Assembly: GCA_964577275.1 (NCBI GenBank)
Contig: CAZNYR010000008.1
Coordinates: 1 to 62,892 of the forward strand
Reading direction: 5' to 3'
DNA length: 62,892 nucleotides
DNA from: UBA2561 sp964577275
GTDB taxonomy: Bacteria > Bacteroidota > Bacteroidia > Cytophagales > Thermoflexibacteraceae
Under the pieces are notes generated by a model. That model was given only the letters and a program-made list of their open reading frames with translations. It was not told the DNA's origin and searched no databases. The position numbers were made by a program, and so were the translations under genes. This document shows, in pieces, positions 46,348 through 54,959 of the stretch (position 1 is the stretch's first letter; each line of letters begins with the position of its first letter).

Positions 46348-47076
46348 TCGGATACGAAATTGATTGAAAATCGACTCGATTTCTACTTCAATTTTGCCAA
46401 TTTGGATGAGTTCCAAAATGGCTAAAAACGTAAAAATGACCGCAATTTTATCGGGCGAATGTGCCATGATTTCCTCAAAACTCAAGACAGAATATTCGTC
46501 TAATATACTCAAAATGAACTCCTTACGTTGTGAAACCGAATACGGATACGGCACAATGCTATGAATTTCCTGTTCTTGCCGTCCTGCATATTGTCGCATG
46601 ACATGGGTGTAAGTTTTGAGCAATTTATACAAATCCAGATGCTGAAGTTCGGCTTCTGCTTGGTAAGTTTGGGCGATAGTTTGGAGTTCGTCCGGGAGAT
46701 TTCCTCGCTCGTGTTTCTTCATGCGTTCGCTTTCAAGTAGCTCAAAATCAGCGATGACCGATTTATATTTTCGATACGCCTGGAGTGCGGTTGCCAGTTC
46801 TTGGCGAGGGTCAATCTCATTTCCTTCGTCGTCTTTTTCGGGGCGAGGCAATAGAAGTTTGGCTTTAATCCGCATCAGCGTAGCGGCTGTGAGCATAAAA
46901 TCAGAGGCGACCTCAAGGTTAAGTTGTTCTAAATGAGATAAATAGGTCAGAAAATCATGCGTAATTTGGGCAATCGGAATATCGTGAATATCCAATTCAT
47001 CACGCTGAATAAAAAATAATAACAAATCAAAAGGACCTTCAAACAAAGGCAATTTGACAAAAAACGAATCGTTCAC
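46336..47076 (-). CDS. scpA: Segregation and condensation protein A
   Basis: A 246-aa kleisin that bridges the SMC dimer and, with ScpB, compacts and segregates the chromosome. The N-terminal signature LPLFEGPFDLLLFFIQRDELDIHDIPIAQIT is diagnostic (seen as FEGPFDLLLFFIQRDELDI), and the C-terminal winged-helix ends with TFLAILELIQIGKIEVE. ScpB and SMC are not nearby. A -7 element TAATTTTG is 25 nt upstream. Confidence 0.96.
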   Translation of the reverse strand: MNDSFFVKLPLFEGPFDLLLFFIQRDELDIHDIPIAQITHDFLTYLSHLEQLNLEVASDFMLTAATLMRIKAKLLLPRPEKDDEGNEIDPRQELATALQAYRKYKSVIADFELLESERMKKHERGNLPDELQTIAQTYQAEAELQHLDLYKLLKTYTHVMRQYAGRQEQEIHSIVPYPYSVSQRKEFILSILDEYSVLSFEEIMAHSPDKIAVIFTFLAILELIQIGKIEVEIESIFNQFRIRLPI

Positions 47077-47100
47077 AGGCGTATGGCATTAATTTACGGA

Positions 47101-47108
47101 CAAAATTA
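47101..47108 (-). promoter_or_regulatory. -7 promoter element upstream of scpA
   Basis: TAATTTTG on the minus strand (complement of caaaatta) is an exact TAnnTTTG, 24 nt before the scpA ATG, implying a leader shorter than 20 nt. No good -33 match. Confidence 0.5.
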
Positions 47109-47124
47109 CAAACTTTTCCATATT

Positions 47125-47475
47125 TTATTCACACCCCGCATCTATCTCATTTTCAACATAATAGACCACAAAATCCGCCTCCGAACGATACGGCACAACA
47201 AAAATACTGAAATCAGCAAAGGCTTTTTGTTGCGTAAAAAACCAATAACCTGATTTATCGGCATACAGTTGATTATATTCCTTAAAAATACGCAAATCTG
47301 CCGAATAGTCGTCTTCGGTTTCGACATACACAAAGTAAGTGGCTCGGCTGCGGTCGGTTTCGAGATAAGCCGTGCCATAAATTTGGCAAGGGTCTTGATG
47401 ACGCATCTGACTTTGGGCAAAATTAGCATTGACCAAAAAAGTAAGTATTGCGGTTAAAAAAAAATATTTTAACAT
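47125..47475 (-). CDS. Small exported protein, DUF6150-like
   Basis: A 116-aa protein with signal peptide MLKYFFLTAILTFLVNANFA and cleavage near AQS. The mature domain reads QIYGTAYLETDRSRATYFVY, then YSADLRIFKEYNQLYADKSG, and ends YYVENEIDAGCE, a pattern I associate with the DUF6150 family; the assignment is from memory and uncertain. It has two Cys (in DPCQIYG and AGCE), which could form a disulphide in the periplasm. Function unknown. Confidence 0.65.
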   Translation of the reverse strand: MLKYFFLTAILTFLVNANFAQSQMRHQDPCQIYGTAYLETDRSRATYFVYVETEDDYSADLRIFKEYNQLYADKSGYWFFTQQKAFADFSIFVVPYRSEADFVVYYVENEIDAGCE

Positions 47476-47499
47476 TTTAATTTTGTCTTTGACGTAATA

Positions 47500-47904
47500 T
47501 TAGGTTTTCTTGAGCCACGCTTCTGCTTCAGAAATTTCTGAAAAATAAAAGACCTGCAAAGGTATCTCGGTATTTTCTTCCATCGTTTGCTCGACTGATA
47601 ATTGTGCAATCATATCTTGACTGACGTTAAATGCAATTCGTTTGATGCCCAAATTGATGAGTTGAGGCAAAATTTCGTTTGCCACCCACTCCTGAATATC
47701 GGGATGAATCGTATAGGTGAAATGCTGAATATCAATACATAAACCTTGTAATGTATGTTTTTGTGCTAATTCGACATAAGTCAAGTTAATGGTTTGAAAA
47801 TATTTATCGTCCATATCTTCGGAGGCGGGCTTCCAAGTGGCTTTCAAGAATGGAGCATTTTCTGCTATTTCTATGCTAATAAATTCAGAATCAAGGATTT
47901 GCAT
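47500..47904 (-). CDS. SpoIIAA/STAS-like protein of unknown function
   Basis: A 134-aa cytoplasmic protein from ATG 47904 (MQILDSEFISIEIAENAPFL); the frame is open to 47961 but the extra codons are hydrophobic filler. Alternation of strands and helices, with the edge ...LQGLCIDIQHFTYTIHPDIQ and a final SEISEAEAWLKK, resembles SpoIIAA-like (STAS-fold) proteins common in Bacteroidota. It lies between the DUF6150-like gene and siaC; next to a SiaC homologue a regulatory role is plausible, but no phospho-acceptor could be identified. The 146-nt upstream gap contains TGATAATCAA (48004-48013). Confidence 0.6.
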   Translation of the reverse strand: MQILDSEFISIEIAENAPFLKATWKPASEDMDDKYFQTINLTYVELAQKHTLQGLCIDIQHFTYTIHPDIQEWVANEILPQLINLGIKRIAFNVSQDMIAQLSVEQTMEENTEIPLQVFYFSEISEAEAWLKKT

Positions 47905-48050
47905 GATGTGATAAGGGTTAGAGGTACTTAAAAGATATTTCACGAAGATAAACAGTAACAAATAAAAGATTACATAGTTAGCGATTAAAAACGGATAACT
48001 ATATGATAATCAATAAGTTATATCAAAATGGTCAATAATTTTAGCAAACT

Positions 48051-48395
48051 CTAATAAGCAATCAAATGAATTTCCATGCCTGTTTCGGTTTCAAAATCTT
48101 CGCCCTCTTCCCGCAAATCGGTGTCATCATTTTCTGGATAAAACCAATTTACAGTAATCTCTTTGCCCATTTCCTGATGGTATTTGACCTTACGCAAGAG
48201 GTCAGCCACACCCGCCGAAGATTTCGTATCCAAATAAATGAAGCGAAAATTGACGGTCAGTGCTTTGTGTTTTTCAAGATACGCCACTACTTCGGCAATG
48301 CGTTCTTGATAAATAAAATAAGCGTTATCGGCATAGGACTCGCCAGAAAATTCAAGCAATGCCTTTTCTTTATCAAATAAGATGGTTGGATTCAT
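48051..48395 (-). CDS. siaC: SiaC-family regulatory phosphoprotein (DUF1987)
   Basis: A 114-aa protein with the SiaC features: start MNPTILFDKEKALLEFSGES, central YLDTKSSAGVADLLRKV with the Ser/Thr cluster where SiaC is phosphorylated, and end EIHLIAY. In Pseudomonas, SiaC is phosphorylated by SiaB and dephosphorylated by the PP2C phosphatase SiaA, and in its free form activates a diguanylate cyclase. Here the best phosphatase candidate is the SpoIIE protein at 33714; no SiaB kinase is in the window. Exact -7 element TATCTTTG lies 27 nt upstream. Confidence 0.85.
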   Translation of the reverse strand: MNPTILFDKEKALLEFSGESYADNAYFIYQERIAEVVAYLEKHKALTVNFRFIYLDTKSSAGVADLLRKVKYHQEMGKEITVNWFYPENDDTDLREEGEDFETETGMEIHLIAY

Positions 48396-48711
48396 GTCAT
48401 TTTATATCTAAAAATTACATACCAAAGATAACGAATTATTTTCGATTCATAAAACCTAAAATTGCTTTTATCAATAAAATTAAGATAAATCTTTAAGGAT
48501 AAACATATCCTCACAGCCGACTAATAGCGATAGCCTTCATTGATAGTCAAATTTTTAACAAAAATTTTAGAGGTTTTTGTAACCTTGAAATAGAAAGTAC
48601 GTTGATGGTAAATAGGATGCGACCGAGTGGTCGCTTTTGATTTGTGGTAAATTTTGTCATCAATGCGACCACCAAGTCCTGTTTTGTTGAATATCTTAAA
48701 AAAATACAATT
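48396..48711. promoter_or_regulatory. Divergent region between siaC and the TetR gene, with a palindromic operator candidate
   Basis: 316 nt without an ORF. On the tetR side, a perfect palindrome GCGACC-GAGT-GGTCGC (48619-48634) is followed 28 nt later by the half-site ATGCGACC again (48663-48670, then acc). A palindrome 78 nt before a TetR gene is a likely autoregulatory operator; it may equally be a hairpin in the transcript. Confidence 0.5.
48423..48430 (-). promoter_or_regulatory. -7 promoter element upstream of siaC
   Basis: TATCTTTG on the minus strand (complement of caaagata) is an exact TAnnTTTG, 28 nt before the siaC ATG. The -33 region lacks TTTG. Confidence 0.5.
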
Positions 48712-49374
48712 TTGCCTTTATCGACATTTGATAATTTGGATACCGAAAAACAAGAAATTATCATTCAGACCGCTTTGAAGGAGTTTGCTACGCACCCATA
48801 TAAAACGGCATCTTTTAATCGTATTGCTCGTCAGGCAGGCATTGCCAAAGGGAGTATGTATCGGTATTTTGAAAACAAAAAAGAATTGTACTTTTTCTTG
48901 ATTGAGTATAGCACAAAACGAAAAATTGAAACGATAAATCATTTGGCGATTAGTCCTACTAAAAACTTCTTTGAGATGTTTGAAGATATGTACGAGGCAG
49001 GGATTTTATTTCACCAAAAAGAGCCATTAATCAATTTGTTTTTGCTCCGAACTGCGGAAGAAAATTCGGCGATTGAGGAACTCGGCGACCTTCAAAAAAT
49101 GTACCTCGAAAAAGCTGAAGCCTACTTCAAGCCACTGATTATCAATGCACAAGAAAAGCATCAAATTCGAGATGATTTGGACTCCACGCACATTGCATTT
49201 ATGATTATTCAGAATGCCAAAGGAATGCACGAATACATGAAACTCAAGTACAGAACAGAACTTGACCAGAGCCTGAAAACAGGAAACTGGCAAGCTGATG
49301 CGATGCTTTCTGATATTCGGAAGTTTGTCAAAGATATATCAAAAATGCTTCGGCAGGGACTTCAAAAAATATAA
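48712..49374 (+). CDS. TetR/AcrR-family transcriptional regulator
   Basis: A 220-aa regulator. The helix-turn-helix is at about residues 25-65 (ALKEFATHPYKTASFNRIARQAGIAKGSMYRYF), the C-terminal ligand domain is helical. The TTG at 48712 is chosen because LPLSTFDNLDTEKQEII matches the usual start of these proteins and no ATG lies nearby. It heads the genes for a LolA-like protein and an ABC exporter (35 nt to the next gene), which it probably controls; a ligand could be a lipid or toxic compound. Confidence 0.9.
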   Translation: MPLSTFDNLDTEKQEIIIQTALKEFATHPYKTASFNRIARQAGIAKGSMYRYFENKKELYFFLIEYSTKRKIETINHLAISPTKNFFEMFEDMYEAGILFHQKEPLINLFLLRTAEENSAIEELGDLQKMYLEKAEAYFKPLIINAQEKHQIRDDLDSTHIAFMIIQNAKGMHEYMKLKYRTELDQSLKTGNWQADAMLSDIRKFVKDISKMLRQGLQKI

Positions 49375-49409
49375 CTTTTCTAAGATTTTAACTCAATTTA
49401 AAAACACCA

Positions 49410-50168
49410 ATGAATTACGCTATTTATTCTATTTTTTGTATAGGATTTTTATTTTTTTGGAGTCAAATTCAGGCGCAAAACGCCACCGAAATTATCCAAA
49501 AATCCGAAGCCAAACTCAAGGGCGAGAGCAGTCAAGCGGAAATGGTGATGCAGATTATTCGTCCAGAATGGCAACGAACGATGCGCCTCAAAACTTGGTC
49601 AAAAGGAGTTGATTATCAGATGGTTCTGGTAACATTGCCCGCCAAAGATAAAGGCACAGCTTCGCTGAAAAGAAAGCGAGAACTTTGGAATTGGATGCCT
49701 TCGATTGAACGCACCATTAAAGTTTCGGCTTCGATGATGTCCCAATCTTGGATGGGGTCAGATTTTACCAATGATGACTTGCTGGAGCAATCTTCGATTA
49801 TCACAGATTATACACATCAAATCATTGGAAATGAATCAGTTGAGGGGTATGATTGTTGGAAAATCCAGCTCACTCCCAAGCCAAATGCGTCTGTTGTTTG
49901 GGGCAAAATTTTGCTATGGATTAGTAAAAAAGACTATCATCAACTCAAAACCGAATCTTATGATGAGGATAATTATTTGGTCAATACGATGATAATGAGT
50001 GATATACGAAAAACAACGGATGGAAGTCGTGAGATTCCGATGCGAATGGAAATGATACCAGCTGATCATCAGGGAAATAAGACGATTATCACCTACCAAA
50101 GTATTCGGTTTAACACAAAATTAGAAGATAACTTTTTTTCCATTCAAAATATGAAAAGGCTTCGGTAA
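49410..50168 (+). CDS. Outer-membrane lipoprotein-sorting (LolA-like) periplasmic protein
   Basis: A 252-aa protein with a signal peptide at residues 1-22 (IYSIFCIGFLFFWSQIQAQ). It has the LolA-like fold signatures IIQKSEAKLKGESSQAEM and later RELWNWMPSIERTIKVS and SWMGSDFTNDDLLE. These proteins carry hydrophobic cargo (lipoproteins or lipids) through the periplasm in a half-barrel. It is encoded directly upstream of two FtsX-type permeases and their ATPase, which fits a periplasmic partner for an inner-membrane extractor. Confidence 0.9.
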   Translation: MNYAIYSIFCIGFLFFWSQIQAQNATEIIQKSEAKLKGESSQAEMVMQIIRPEWQRTMRLKTWSKGVDYQMVLVTLPAKDKGTASLKRKRELWNWMPSIERTIKVSASMMSQSWMGSDFTNDDLLEQSSIITDYTHQIIGNESVEGYDCWKIQLTPKPNASVVWGKILLWISKKDYHQLKTESYDEDNYLVNTMIMSDIRKTTDGSREIPMRMEMIPADHQGNKTIITYQSIRFNTKLEDNFFSIQNMKRLR

Positions 50169-50208
50169 ATCTTGAAATAGTACAAATTTGAAGTTTAAAA
50201 CTTTCGTA

Positions 50209-51423
50209 ATGATGATAAAATTAGCATGGCGAAATATTTGGCGCAATCGAACGCGCACTTTGATTACGATTTCGTCCATATTTTTTGCCGTATTTCTGGC
50301 TTTGCTCATGCGTTCGATGCAAGAAGGTTCATACGGACACATGATAAAAATGAGCGTTGGAAAACATACGGGTTACATCCAAATTCACGATTCGGGCTAT
50401 TGGGAAAATAAATCCATTAATCGTTTGATGGACTTCAATCCTGATATTTTACAAAAAGTAAAATCTCAAAAAAATACAAATTATGCTGTTCCTCGTTTTG
50501 AGGCTTTTGCGCTGATGGCTTCCGATAGTTTGAACAAAGGTGCAGCACTGATCGGCATTGACCCAAAGCAAGAAAACCAAATGAATCACTTGGCGAATAG
50601 GCTTATCGAAGGACATTATTTGACCCAAAAAACCGAAGGTGTGCTGATTGCCGAAGGATTAGCGAAGTATCTGAAATTGAGCTTAAATGATACGATTGTG
50701 ATGCTTGGACAAGGTTATCATGGAGCAAATGCTGTTGGGAAATATCCGATTACGGGCATTGTCAAATTTACCATTCCGCAACAAAATAATGGCGTGGTTT
50801 ATATGCCTCTGCACCTGACTCAAAAATTCTTTTCGGCGGATGATAAAATTACTTCTTTATCTTTAGTAGTTTATGATATTTCTCAAATTAATACACAAAA
50901 AATTGAACTCCAAAAATTACTTGGAAATGAATTTGAGGTCATGCGTTGGCAAGAATTACAACCCGAATTAGTGCAATCCATTGAATCGGATAAAGGAAGT
51001 GGATTGATTATGTTATTTATTCTTTATACGGTAGTAGGTTTTGGAATTTTTGGCACGGTACTGATGATGACGATGGAGCGGCGCAAAGAATTTGGCGTGT
51101 TGGTGGCGGTCGGAATGCAAAAATGGAAATTGGCAATTTTGGTCTTTTGGGAAACGATGTTTCTGGGAATATTAGGTATTTTAATGGGCTGTATTTTTAC
51201 AACACCAATTTTGTACTTTTTTTATATATATCCGATACAAATACAAGGCGAATCAGCCGAAATGATGCTCAAAATGGGGTATGAACCTATTTTGCCTTTT
51301 GCCCTAAAATTCGATATTTTCTGGAAGCAAGGAGTTGCCGTTTTTTTGATGACCTTGCTCTGTTGGTTATATCCTCTGATGACCATTAAAAGCCTCACAG
51401 TTATCAAGGCATTAAAACGTTAA
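50209..51423 (+). CDS. ABC transporter permease, FtsX/LolE-like
   Basis: A 404-aa permease with an N-terminal membrane helix (IKLAWRNIWRNRTRTLITISSIFF), a large periplasmic MacB-type domain (about residues 45-270) and three C-terminal helices (IMLFILYTVVGFGIFGTVLM...). The sequence around MTMERRKEFGVLVAVGMQ is the coupling helix characteristic of LolC/E and MacB transporters. ATG at 50209 (MMIKLAWRN) is used instead of the TTG at 50188. Paired with the next permease, sharing the same N-terminal WRNIWRN sequence. Confidence 0.9.
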   Translation: MMIKLAWRNIWRNRTRTLITISSIFFAVFLALLMRSMQEGSYGHMIKMSVGKHTGYIQIHDSGYWENKSINRLMDFNPDILQKVKSQKNTNYAVPRFEAFALMASDSLNKGAALIGIDPKQENQMNHLANRLIEGHYLTQKTEGVLIAEGLAKYLKLSLNDTIVMLGQGYHGANAVGKYPITGIVKFTIPQQNNGVVYMPLHLTQKFFSADDKITSLSLVVYDISQINTQKIELQKLLGNEFEVMRWQELQPELVQSIESDKGSGLIMLFILYTVVGFGIFGTVLMMTMERRKEFGVLVAVGMQKWKLAILVFWETMFLGILGILMGCIFTTPILYFFYIYPIQIQGESAEMMLKMGYEPILPFALKFDIFWKQGVAVFLMTLLCWLYPLMTIKSLTVIKALKR

Positions 51424-51463
51424 AATTATTTAGTAACAAATTGATTTACAAAATATTAAAAAT

Positions 51464-52675
51464 ATGTTAGTCAGATTATCATGGCGAAATATTTGGCGAA
51501 ATAGTTTGCGAAGTGCTGTCATTATGACAGCGATTGCGCTGGGCTTGGCGGCTGGAATTTTTGCGATTGCAATGTATAATGGTATGACGAAACAAATGCT
51601 ACAAAATGCTTTCGCAACCAGTCTTTCTCATGTCCGAATTCAACATCCAAAATTGATGGAAAGTTATGACATAAAATTGTACTTTTCCGATATTGATAAC
51701 ATGATACATACGCTCAAAAATCAAAGCCAAATCAAAGCATTTGCCACTCGCACGATTGCCTCTGCTATGTTGGCTTCGTCCGAAAAAAGTATTGGTATTC
51801 AGGCAATTGGAATTAGTCCTGATGACGAAAAAAATATCACTACAATTTCTGAATGTCTAATTCACGGAAAATATTTTCAGGACATGAAACGAAACCCAAT
51901 ACTGATAAGCGAAAAAATAGCCCAAGAACTGAATCTCAAAGTACGTTCTAAAACAGTACTAACTATTCAGGATGTTTCTGGAAATATTACAAATTCTGCC
52001 TTTCGAGTGGTCGGAATTTTCAAAACGTCAGATGCTGGTTTTGACAAAGCAACAGTTTTTGTACAAAAACAAGATTTACAAAAGATAATTGGCTTGGAAA
52101 ATGCCATTCATGAAATCGTCGTGATTGCCCATAAAGTCGAAGAAATAAGCCAAATTTCAGAGGCTTTAAAAGCAAAAATACTGTCTCAGAAAATTGAAAC
52201 ATGGAATGAAATTCGTCCCGAATTAGCCAGCATGAAAGAGATTTCTGCCTTAACAAATGGGATTCTTTTGGGCATTATTTTGTTTGCGTTGGCGTTCGGA
52301 ATTCTCAACACGATGTTGATGGCAATCTATGAGCGCACCAAAGAAATAGGGGTTTTGATGGCGGTGGGCATGAATCCTTCTAAGATATTCATAATGATAC
52401 TGTTAGAAACATTTTTTCTTGCTATTTTTGGTGCATTTATAGGCGTAATCTTGAGCTTAATTTCCGTGAGTTATTACCAAAAAGTAGGCATTAATTTAGA
52501 ACAATTTTCCGAAGGTTTTGAGCAGTTTGGCATGAGCACTTTGCTTTACCCTACGGTCGAACCCGAATTTTATCTTCAGCTGGCGATTATGGTTTTTATA
52601 ACCGCATTACTTTCGGCTTTGTATCCCGCTTGGCGTGCTGTGAAATTAAATCCAGTTTCAGCAATTCGAGGGTAA
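51464..52675 (+). CDS. ABC transporter permease, FtsX/LolC-like
   Basis: A 403-aa FtsX-type permease of the same plan as its neighbour: N-terminal helix (MLVRLSWRNIWRNSLRSAVIMTAIA), periplasmic domain and three C-terminal helices, with coupling motif IYERTKEIGVLMAVGM and the end LYPAWRAVKLNPVSAIRG typical of LolC/MacB. Two different permeases and one ATPase give a LolCDE-like stoichiometry. Confidence 0.9.
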   Translation: MLVRLSWRNIWRNSLRSAVIMTAIALGLAAGIFAIAMYNGMTKQMLQNAFATSLSHVRIQHPKLMESYDIKLYFSDIDNMIHTLKNQSQIKAFATRTIASAMLASSEKSIGIQAIGISPDDEKNITTISECLIHGKYFQDMKRNPILISEKIAQELNLKVRSKTVLTIQDVSGNITNSAFRVVGIFKTSDAGFDKATVFVQKQDLQKIIGLENAIHEIVVIAHKVEEISQISEALKAKILSQKIETWNEIRPELASMKEISALTNGILLGIILFALAFGILNTMLMAIYERTKEIGVLMAVGMNPSKIFIMILLETFFLAIFGAFIGVILSLISVSYYQKVGINLEQFSEGFEQFGMSTLLYPTVEPEFYLQLAIMVFITALLSALYPAWRAVKLNPVSAIRG

Positions 52676-52725
52676 TTTTATAAATTCTTAAAATTGTATT
52701 TTTTCAAGATACACACCATAAAAAA

Positions 52726-53409
52726 ATGAGCATTATTAGCATTCAAAATATATTTAAAACGTATAATCCTGATACCATTCCTGTTCATGCCCTGAATGGT
52801 GTAGATTTGGAAATTCAGGAAGGCGAATTTACGGCAATCGTCGGACCTTCTGGGTCTGGAAAATCCACTTTGTTGAATGTTTTGGGCGGTTTGGATACAC
52901 CTACGAAGGGCAAGGTTTTCATCAATCAAACGGATATTCAGTCGCTAAAAGCCAAAGAATTGATTGATTTTCGATTACGAAATATCGGATTTGTTTTTCA
53001 GGATTACAGCCTTTTGCCTGTTTTGACAGCTCAGGAAAACACCGAATTTATCATGCAATTACAGGGGATACCCAAAGCCGAATATTCTCAACGAGCAAGA
53101 CAACTCCTTGAGCAAGTGGGACTTGGCGACCGTTTGAACAATCGTCCTAACAAACTTTCGGGTGGGCAACAACAACGAGTGGCGGTGGCAAGGGCGTTGG
53201 CTTCTCGCCCCAAATTTGTCTTGGCGGATGAACCGACAGCTAATCTGGATTCCAAATCAACGGCGGATTTATTGGAAATTATGCTACAAATGAATTTGCA
53301 GAAAAATATTACCTTCATTTTTTCAACACACGACCAACGAGTCATCGAAAAGGCGCGCCGAGTTATCACGATTGATGACGGCAAAATTACAAAAGATGAA
53401 ATTCAGTAA
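52726..53409 (+). CDS. ABC transporter ATP-binding protein, LolD/MacB-like
   Basis: A 227-aa ATPase with all motifs: Walker A VGPSGSGKST, Q-loop FQDYSLLPVL, signature LSGGQQQRVAVARAL, Walker B FVLADEPTANLD and H-loop STHD. Cytoplasmic, energises the two permeases upstream. It is the last gene of the tetR operon; no clear terminator follows. Confidence 0.95.
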   Translation: MSIISIQNIFKTYNPDTIPVHALNGVDLEIQEGEFTAIVGPSGSGKSTLLNVLGGLDTPTKGKVFINQTDIQSLKAKELIDFRLRNIGFVFQDYSLLPVLTAQENTEFIMQLQGIPKAEYSQRARQLLEQVGLGDRLNNRPNKLSGGQQQRVAVARALASRPKFVLADEPTANLDSKSTADLLEIMLQMNLQKNITFIFSTHDQRVIEKARRVITIDDGKITKDEIQ

Positions 53410-53511
53410 TTATCATTTTGGTAAGTAATGAACGTCTTAAAATACATGGAGGTTGCTCCAAAATCGGATCAATCTCAAAAATGGATATTTACGAATTTTA
53501 TTTATTGATTA

Positions 53512-54891
53512 TCAAGGACTTACGATTTCTTTTTCTTTAATAATTTCGCCATCGTTGTCTTGGAATCGGACGTAAAATTTTGCGCCAGAACCTTCTTGAT
53601 GCTGAAATGAAAACTCCAAAGATGAGCCAGTTCCTTCCTGAAAATACTTTGTCGTAAAAATCTTACGTATCACTTTTCCTTCTTCATTATAAATCTGTAA
53701 AGAGCTGTTTGTCATATCTTTAGGCGCACGAAATGAAAATTTGGAGGCTACTTTTTTCATCGGATAACTTTTGGGTTGCTCGTCTGATACCGAAATCGTA
53801 TAGGTGGTTTCGGCTATTTTCTGACCGCCTGCCGATGAGATACGATAAAAGAGCTTTGAACCCAAAGGTTGAGCGTGTCGAAAAGTAATCTTGTGTTCAT
53901 ATTGTACATTACTTTTCAGATTTTTACGAGCTAAATTTTCGATTAATTTTCCTTTCTCATCATAAACCGCCAAGACTGCATTGGGATAATTTTGCTTGGA
54001 TTCGTAACGCAAAACCATCGGCGTAGTCTTTTCTTTGAGAGGTTCAAACGCCATAAATTCATCAACTGTTTTTTCGTCCAAAATCTGTTTATTTTGTATT
54101 AATCGAAGAACATACTTTGACCCTTTGGGCGCAACCTGATTGAGTCCTACGGTGTAACGATGCAAGCCTTTGTGAATCGTTCGTTTTTCAAAAATTTGCT
54201 TCACTTGATTGCCGTCTTGGTCATAAAATGCCAGCGTTACGTTTTGGAGTTCTTCGGGTGCATGATACTGAAAACCAGTCTTTACCGAAACAATATGGTG
54301 CGGTTTTGGTGTCGTAATTTTGGGCATGGCTTGTCCCGTAGTTTCCGAAACAATTTGCGCTATTTCCGTTACCATATCAATATCTACGCCGTAAATTTCT
54401 TGGATAGGACGGCGATTTGTGATTGCCCAAACCGCTGATTGAGCCGTTGAATTTCTATAATTATTTTTAGAAATGAAGTTTACTAATTTAAGAAGACCGC
54501 CTGTTGCCATTTCGGAGATTTCAAAACCATCTCCTTTGCTGGGCGAGTGGTCGGAGGATTCGATGCACATGGTATATAAATCCAGTATTTTGGTAGCGTA
54601 TGAAGCCAATATGACCTCGATCTCTTCGGTAGCCATTAGGTTTTGCGCTCCCTCATCCAGACAACGAAAAGTCTGTCCCGCAGGAATGATAATCACCTGA
54701 TTTTCAGCGGTATTATTTTTCAAATTGAGGTTCAGTGATTTGTGCATGAAGCCGCCGTTTCCTTTGGCTTTAAGCCGAATTTTCCCACTTTCTACTGCCT
54801 GCTGCAAGGTTATTTTATCGTTGGCAAATATCAGGTTTTGAAAGCTCAACAGCAGTACCAAAATCAAGCCGTATTTCAATACATTTATCAT
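53512..54891 (-). CDS. Exported protein with three Ig-like/FlgD-like repeats
   Basis: A 459-aa protein starting MINVLKYGLILVLLLSFQNL with cleavage near IFAND; the frame is open 29 codons further but would overlap the next gene. Residues about 25-200 form a domain with IPAGQTFRCLDEGAQNLMA and three Cys. The rest holds three beta-sandwich repeats of about 80 residues (VTLAFYDQDGNQVKQIF, AVLAVYDEKGKLIENL, SSLQIYNEEGKVIRKIF), reminiscent of FlgD-like Ig domains. Probably cell-surface or periplasmic; binding role guessed only from architecture. It follows the AsmA gene by 68 nt on the same strand. Confidence 0.7.
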   Translation of the reverse strand: MINVLKYGLILVLLLSFQNLIFANDKITLQQAVESGKIRLKAKGNGGFMHKSLNLNLKNNTAENQVIIIPAGQTFRCLDEGAQNLMATEEIEVILASYATKILDLYTMCIESSDHSPSKGDGFEISEMATGGLLKLVNFISKNNYRNSTAQSAVWAITNRRPIQEIYGVDIDMVTEIAQIVSETTGQAMPKITTPKPHHIVSVKTGFQYHAPEELQNVTLAFYDQDGNQVKQIFEKRTIHKGLHRYTVGLNQVAPKGSKYVLRLIQNKQILDEKTVDEFMAFEPLKEKTTPMVLRYESKQNYPNAVLAVYDEKGKLIENLARKNLKSNVQYEHKITFRHAQPLGSKLFYRISSAGGQKIAETTYTISVSDEQPKSYPMKKVASKFSFRAPKDMTNSSLQIYNEEGKVIRKIFTTKYFQEGTGSSLEFSFQHQEGSGAKFYVRFQDNDGEIIKEKEIVSP

Positions 54892-54959
54892 AATTGATGG
54901 GTTAGATATTTTAATTTTAAAATTATAACAGACTAAATTATCAAGTAAATTGTACTCAT

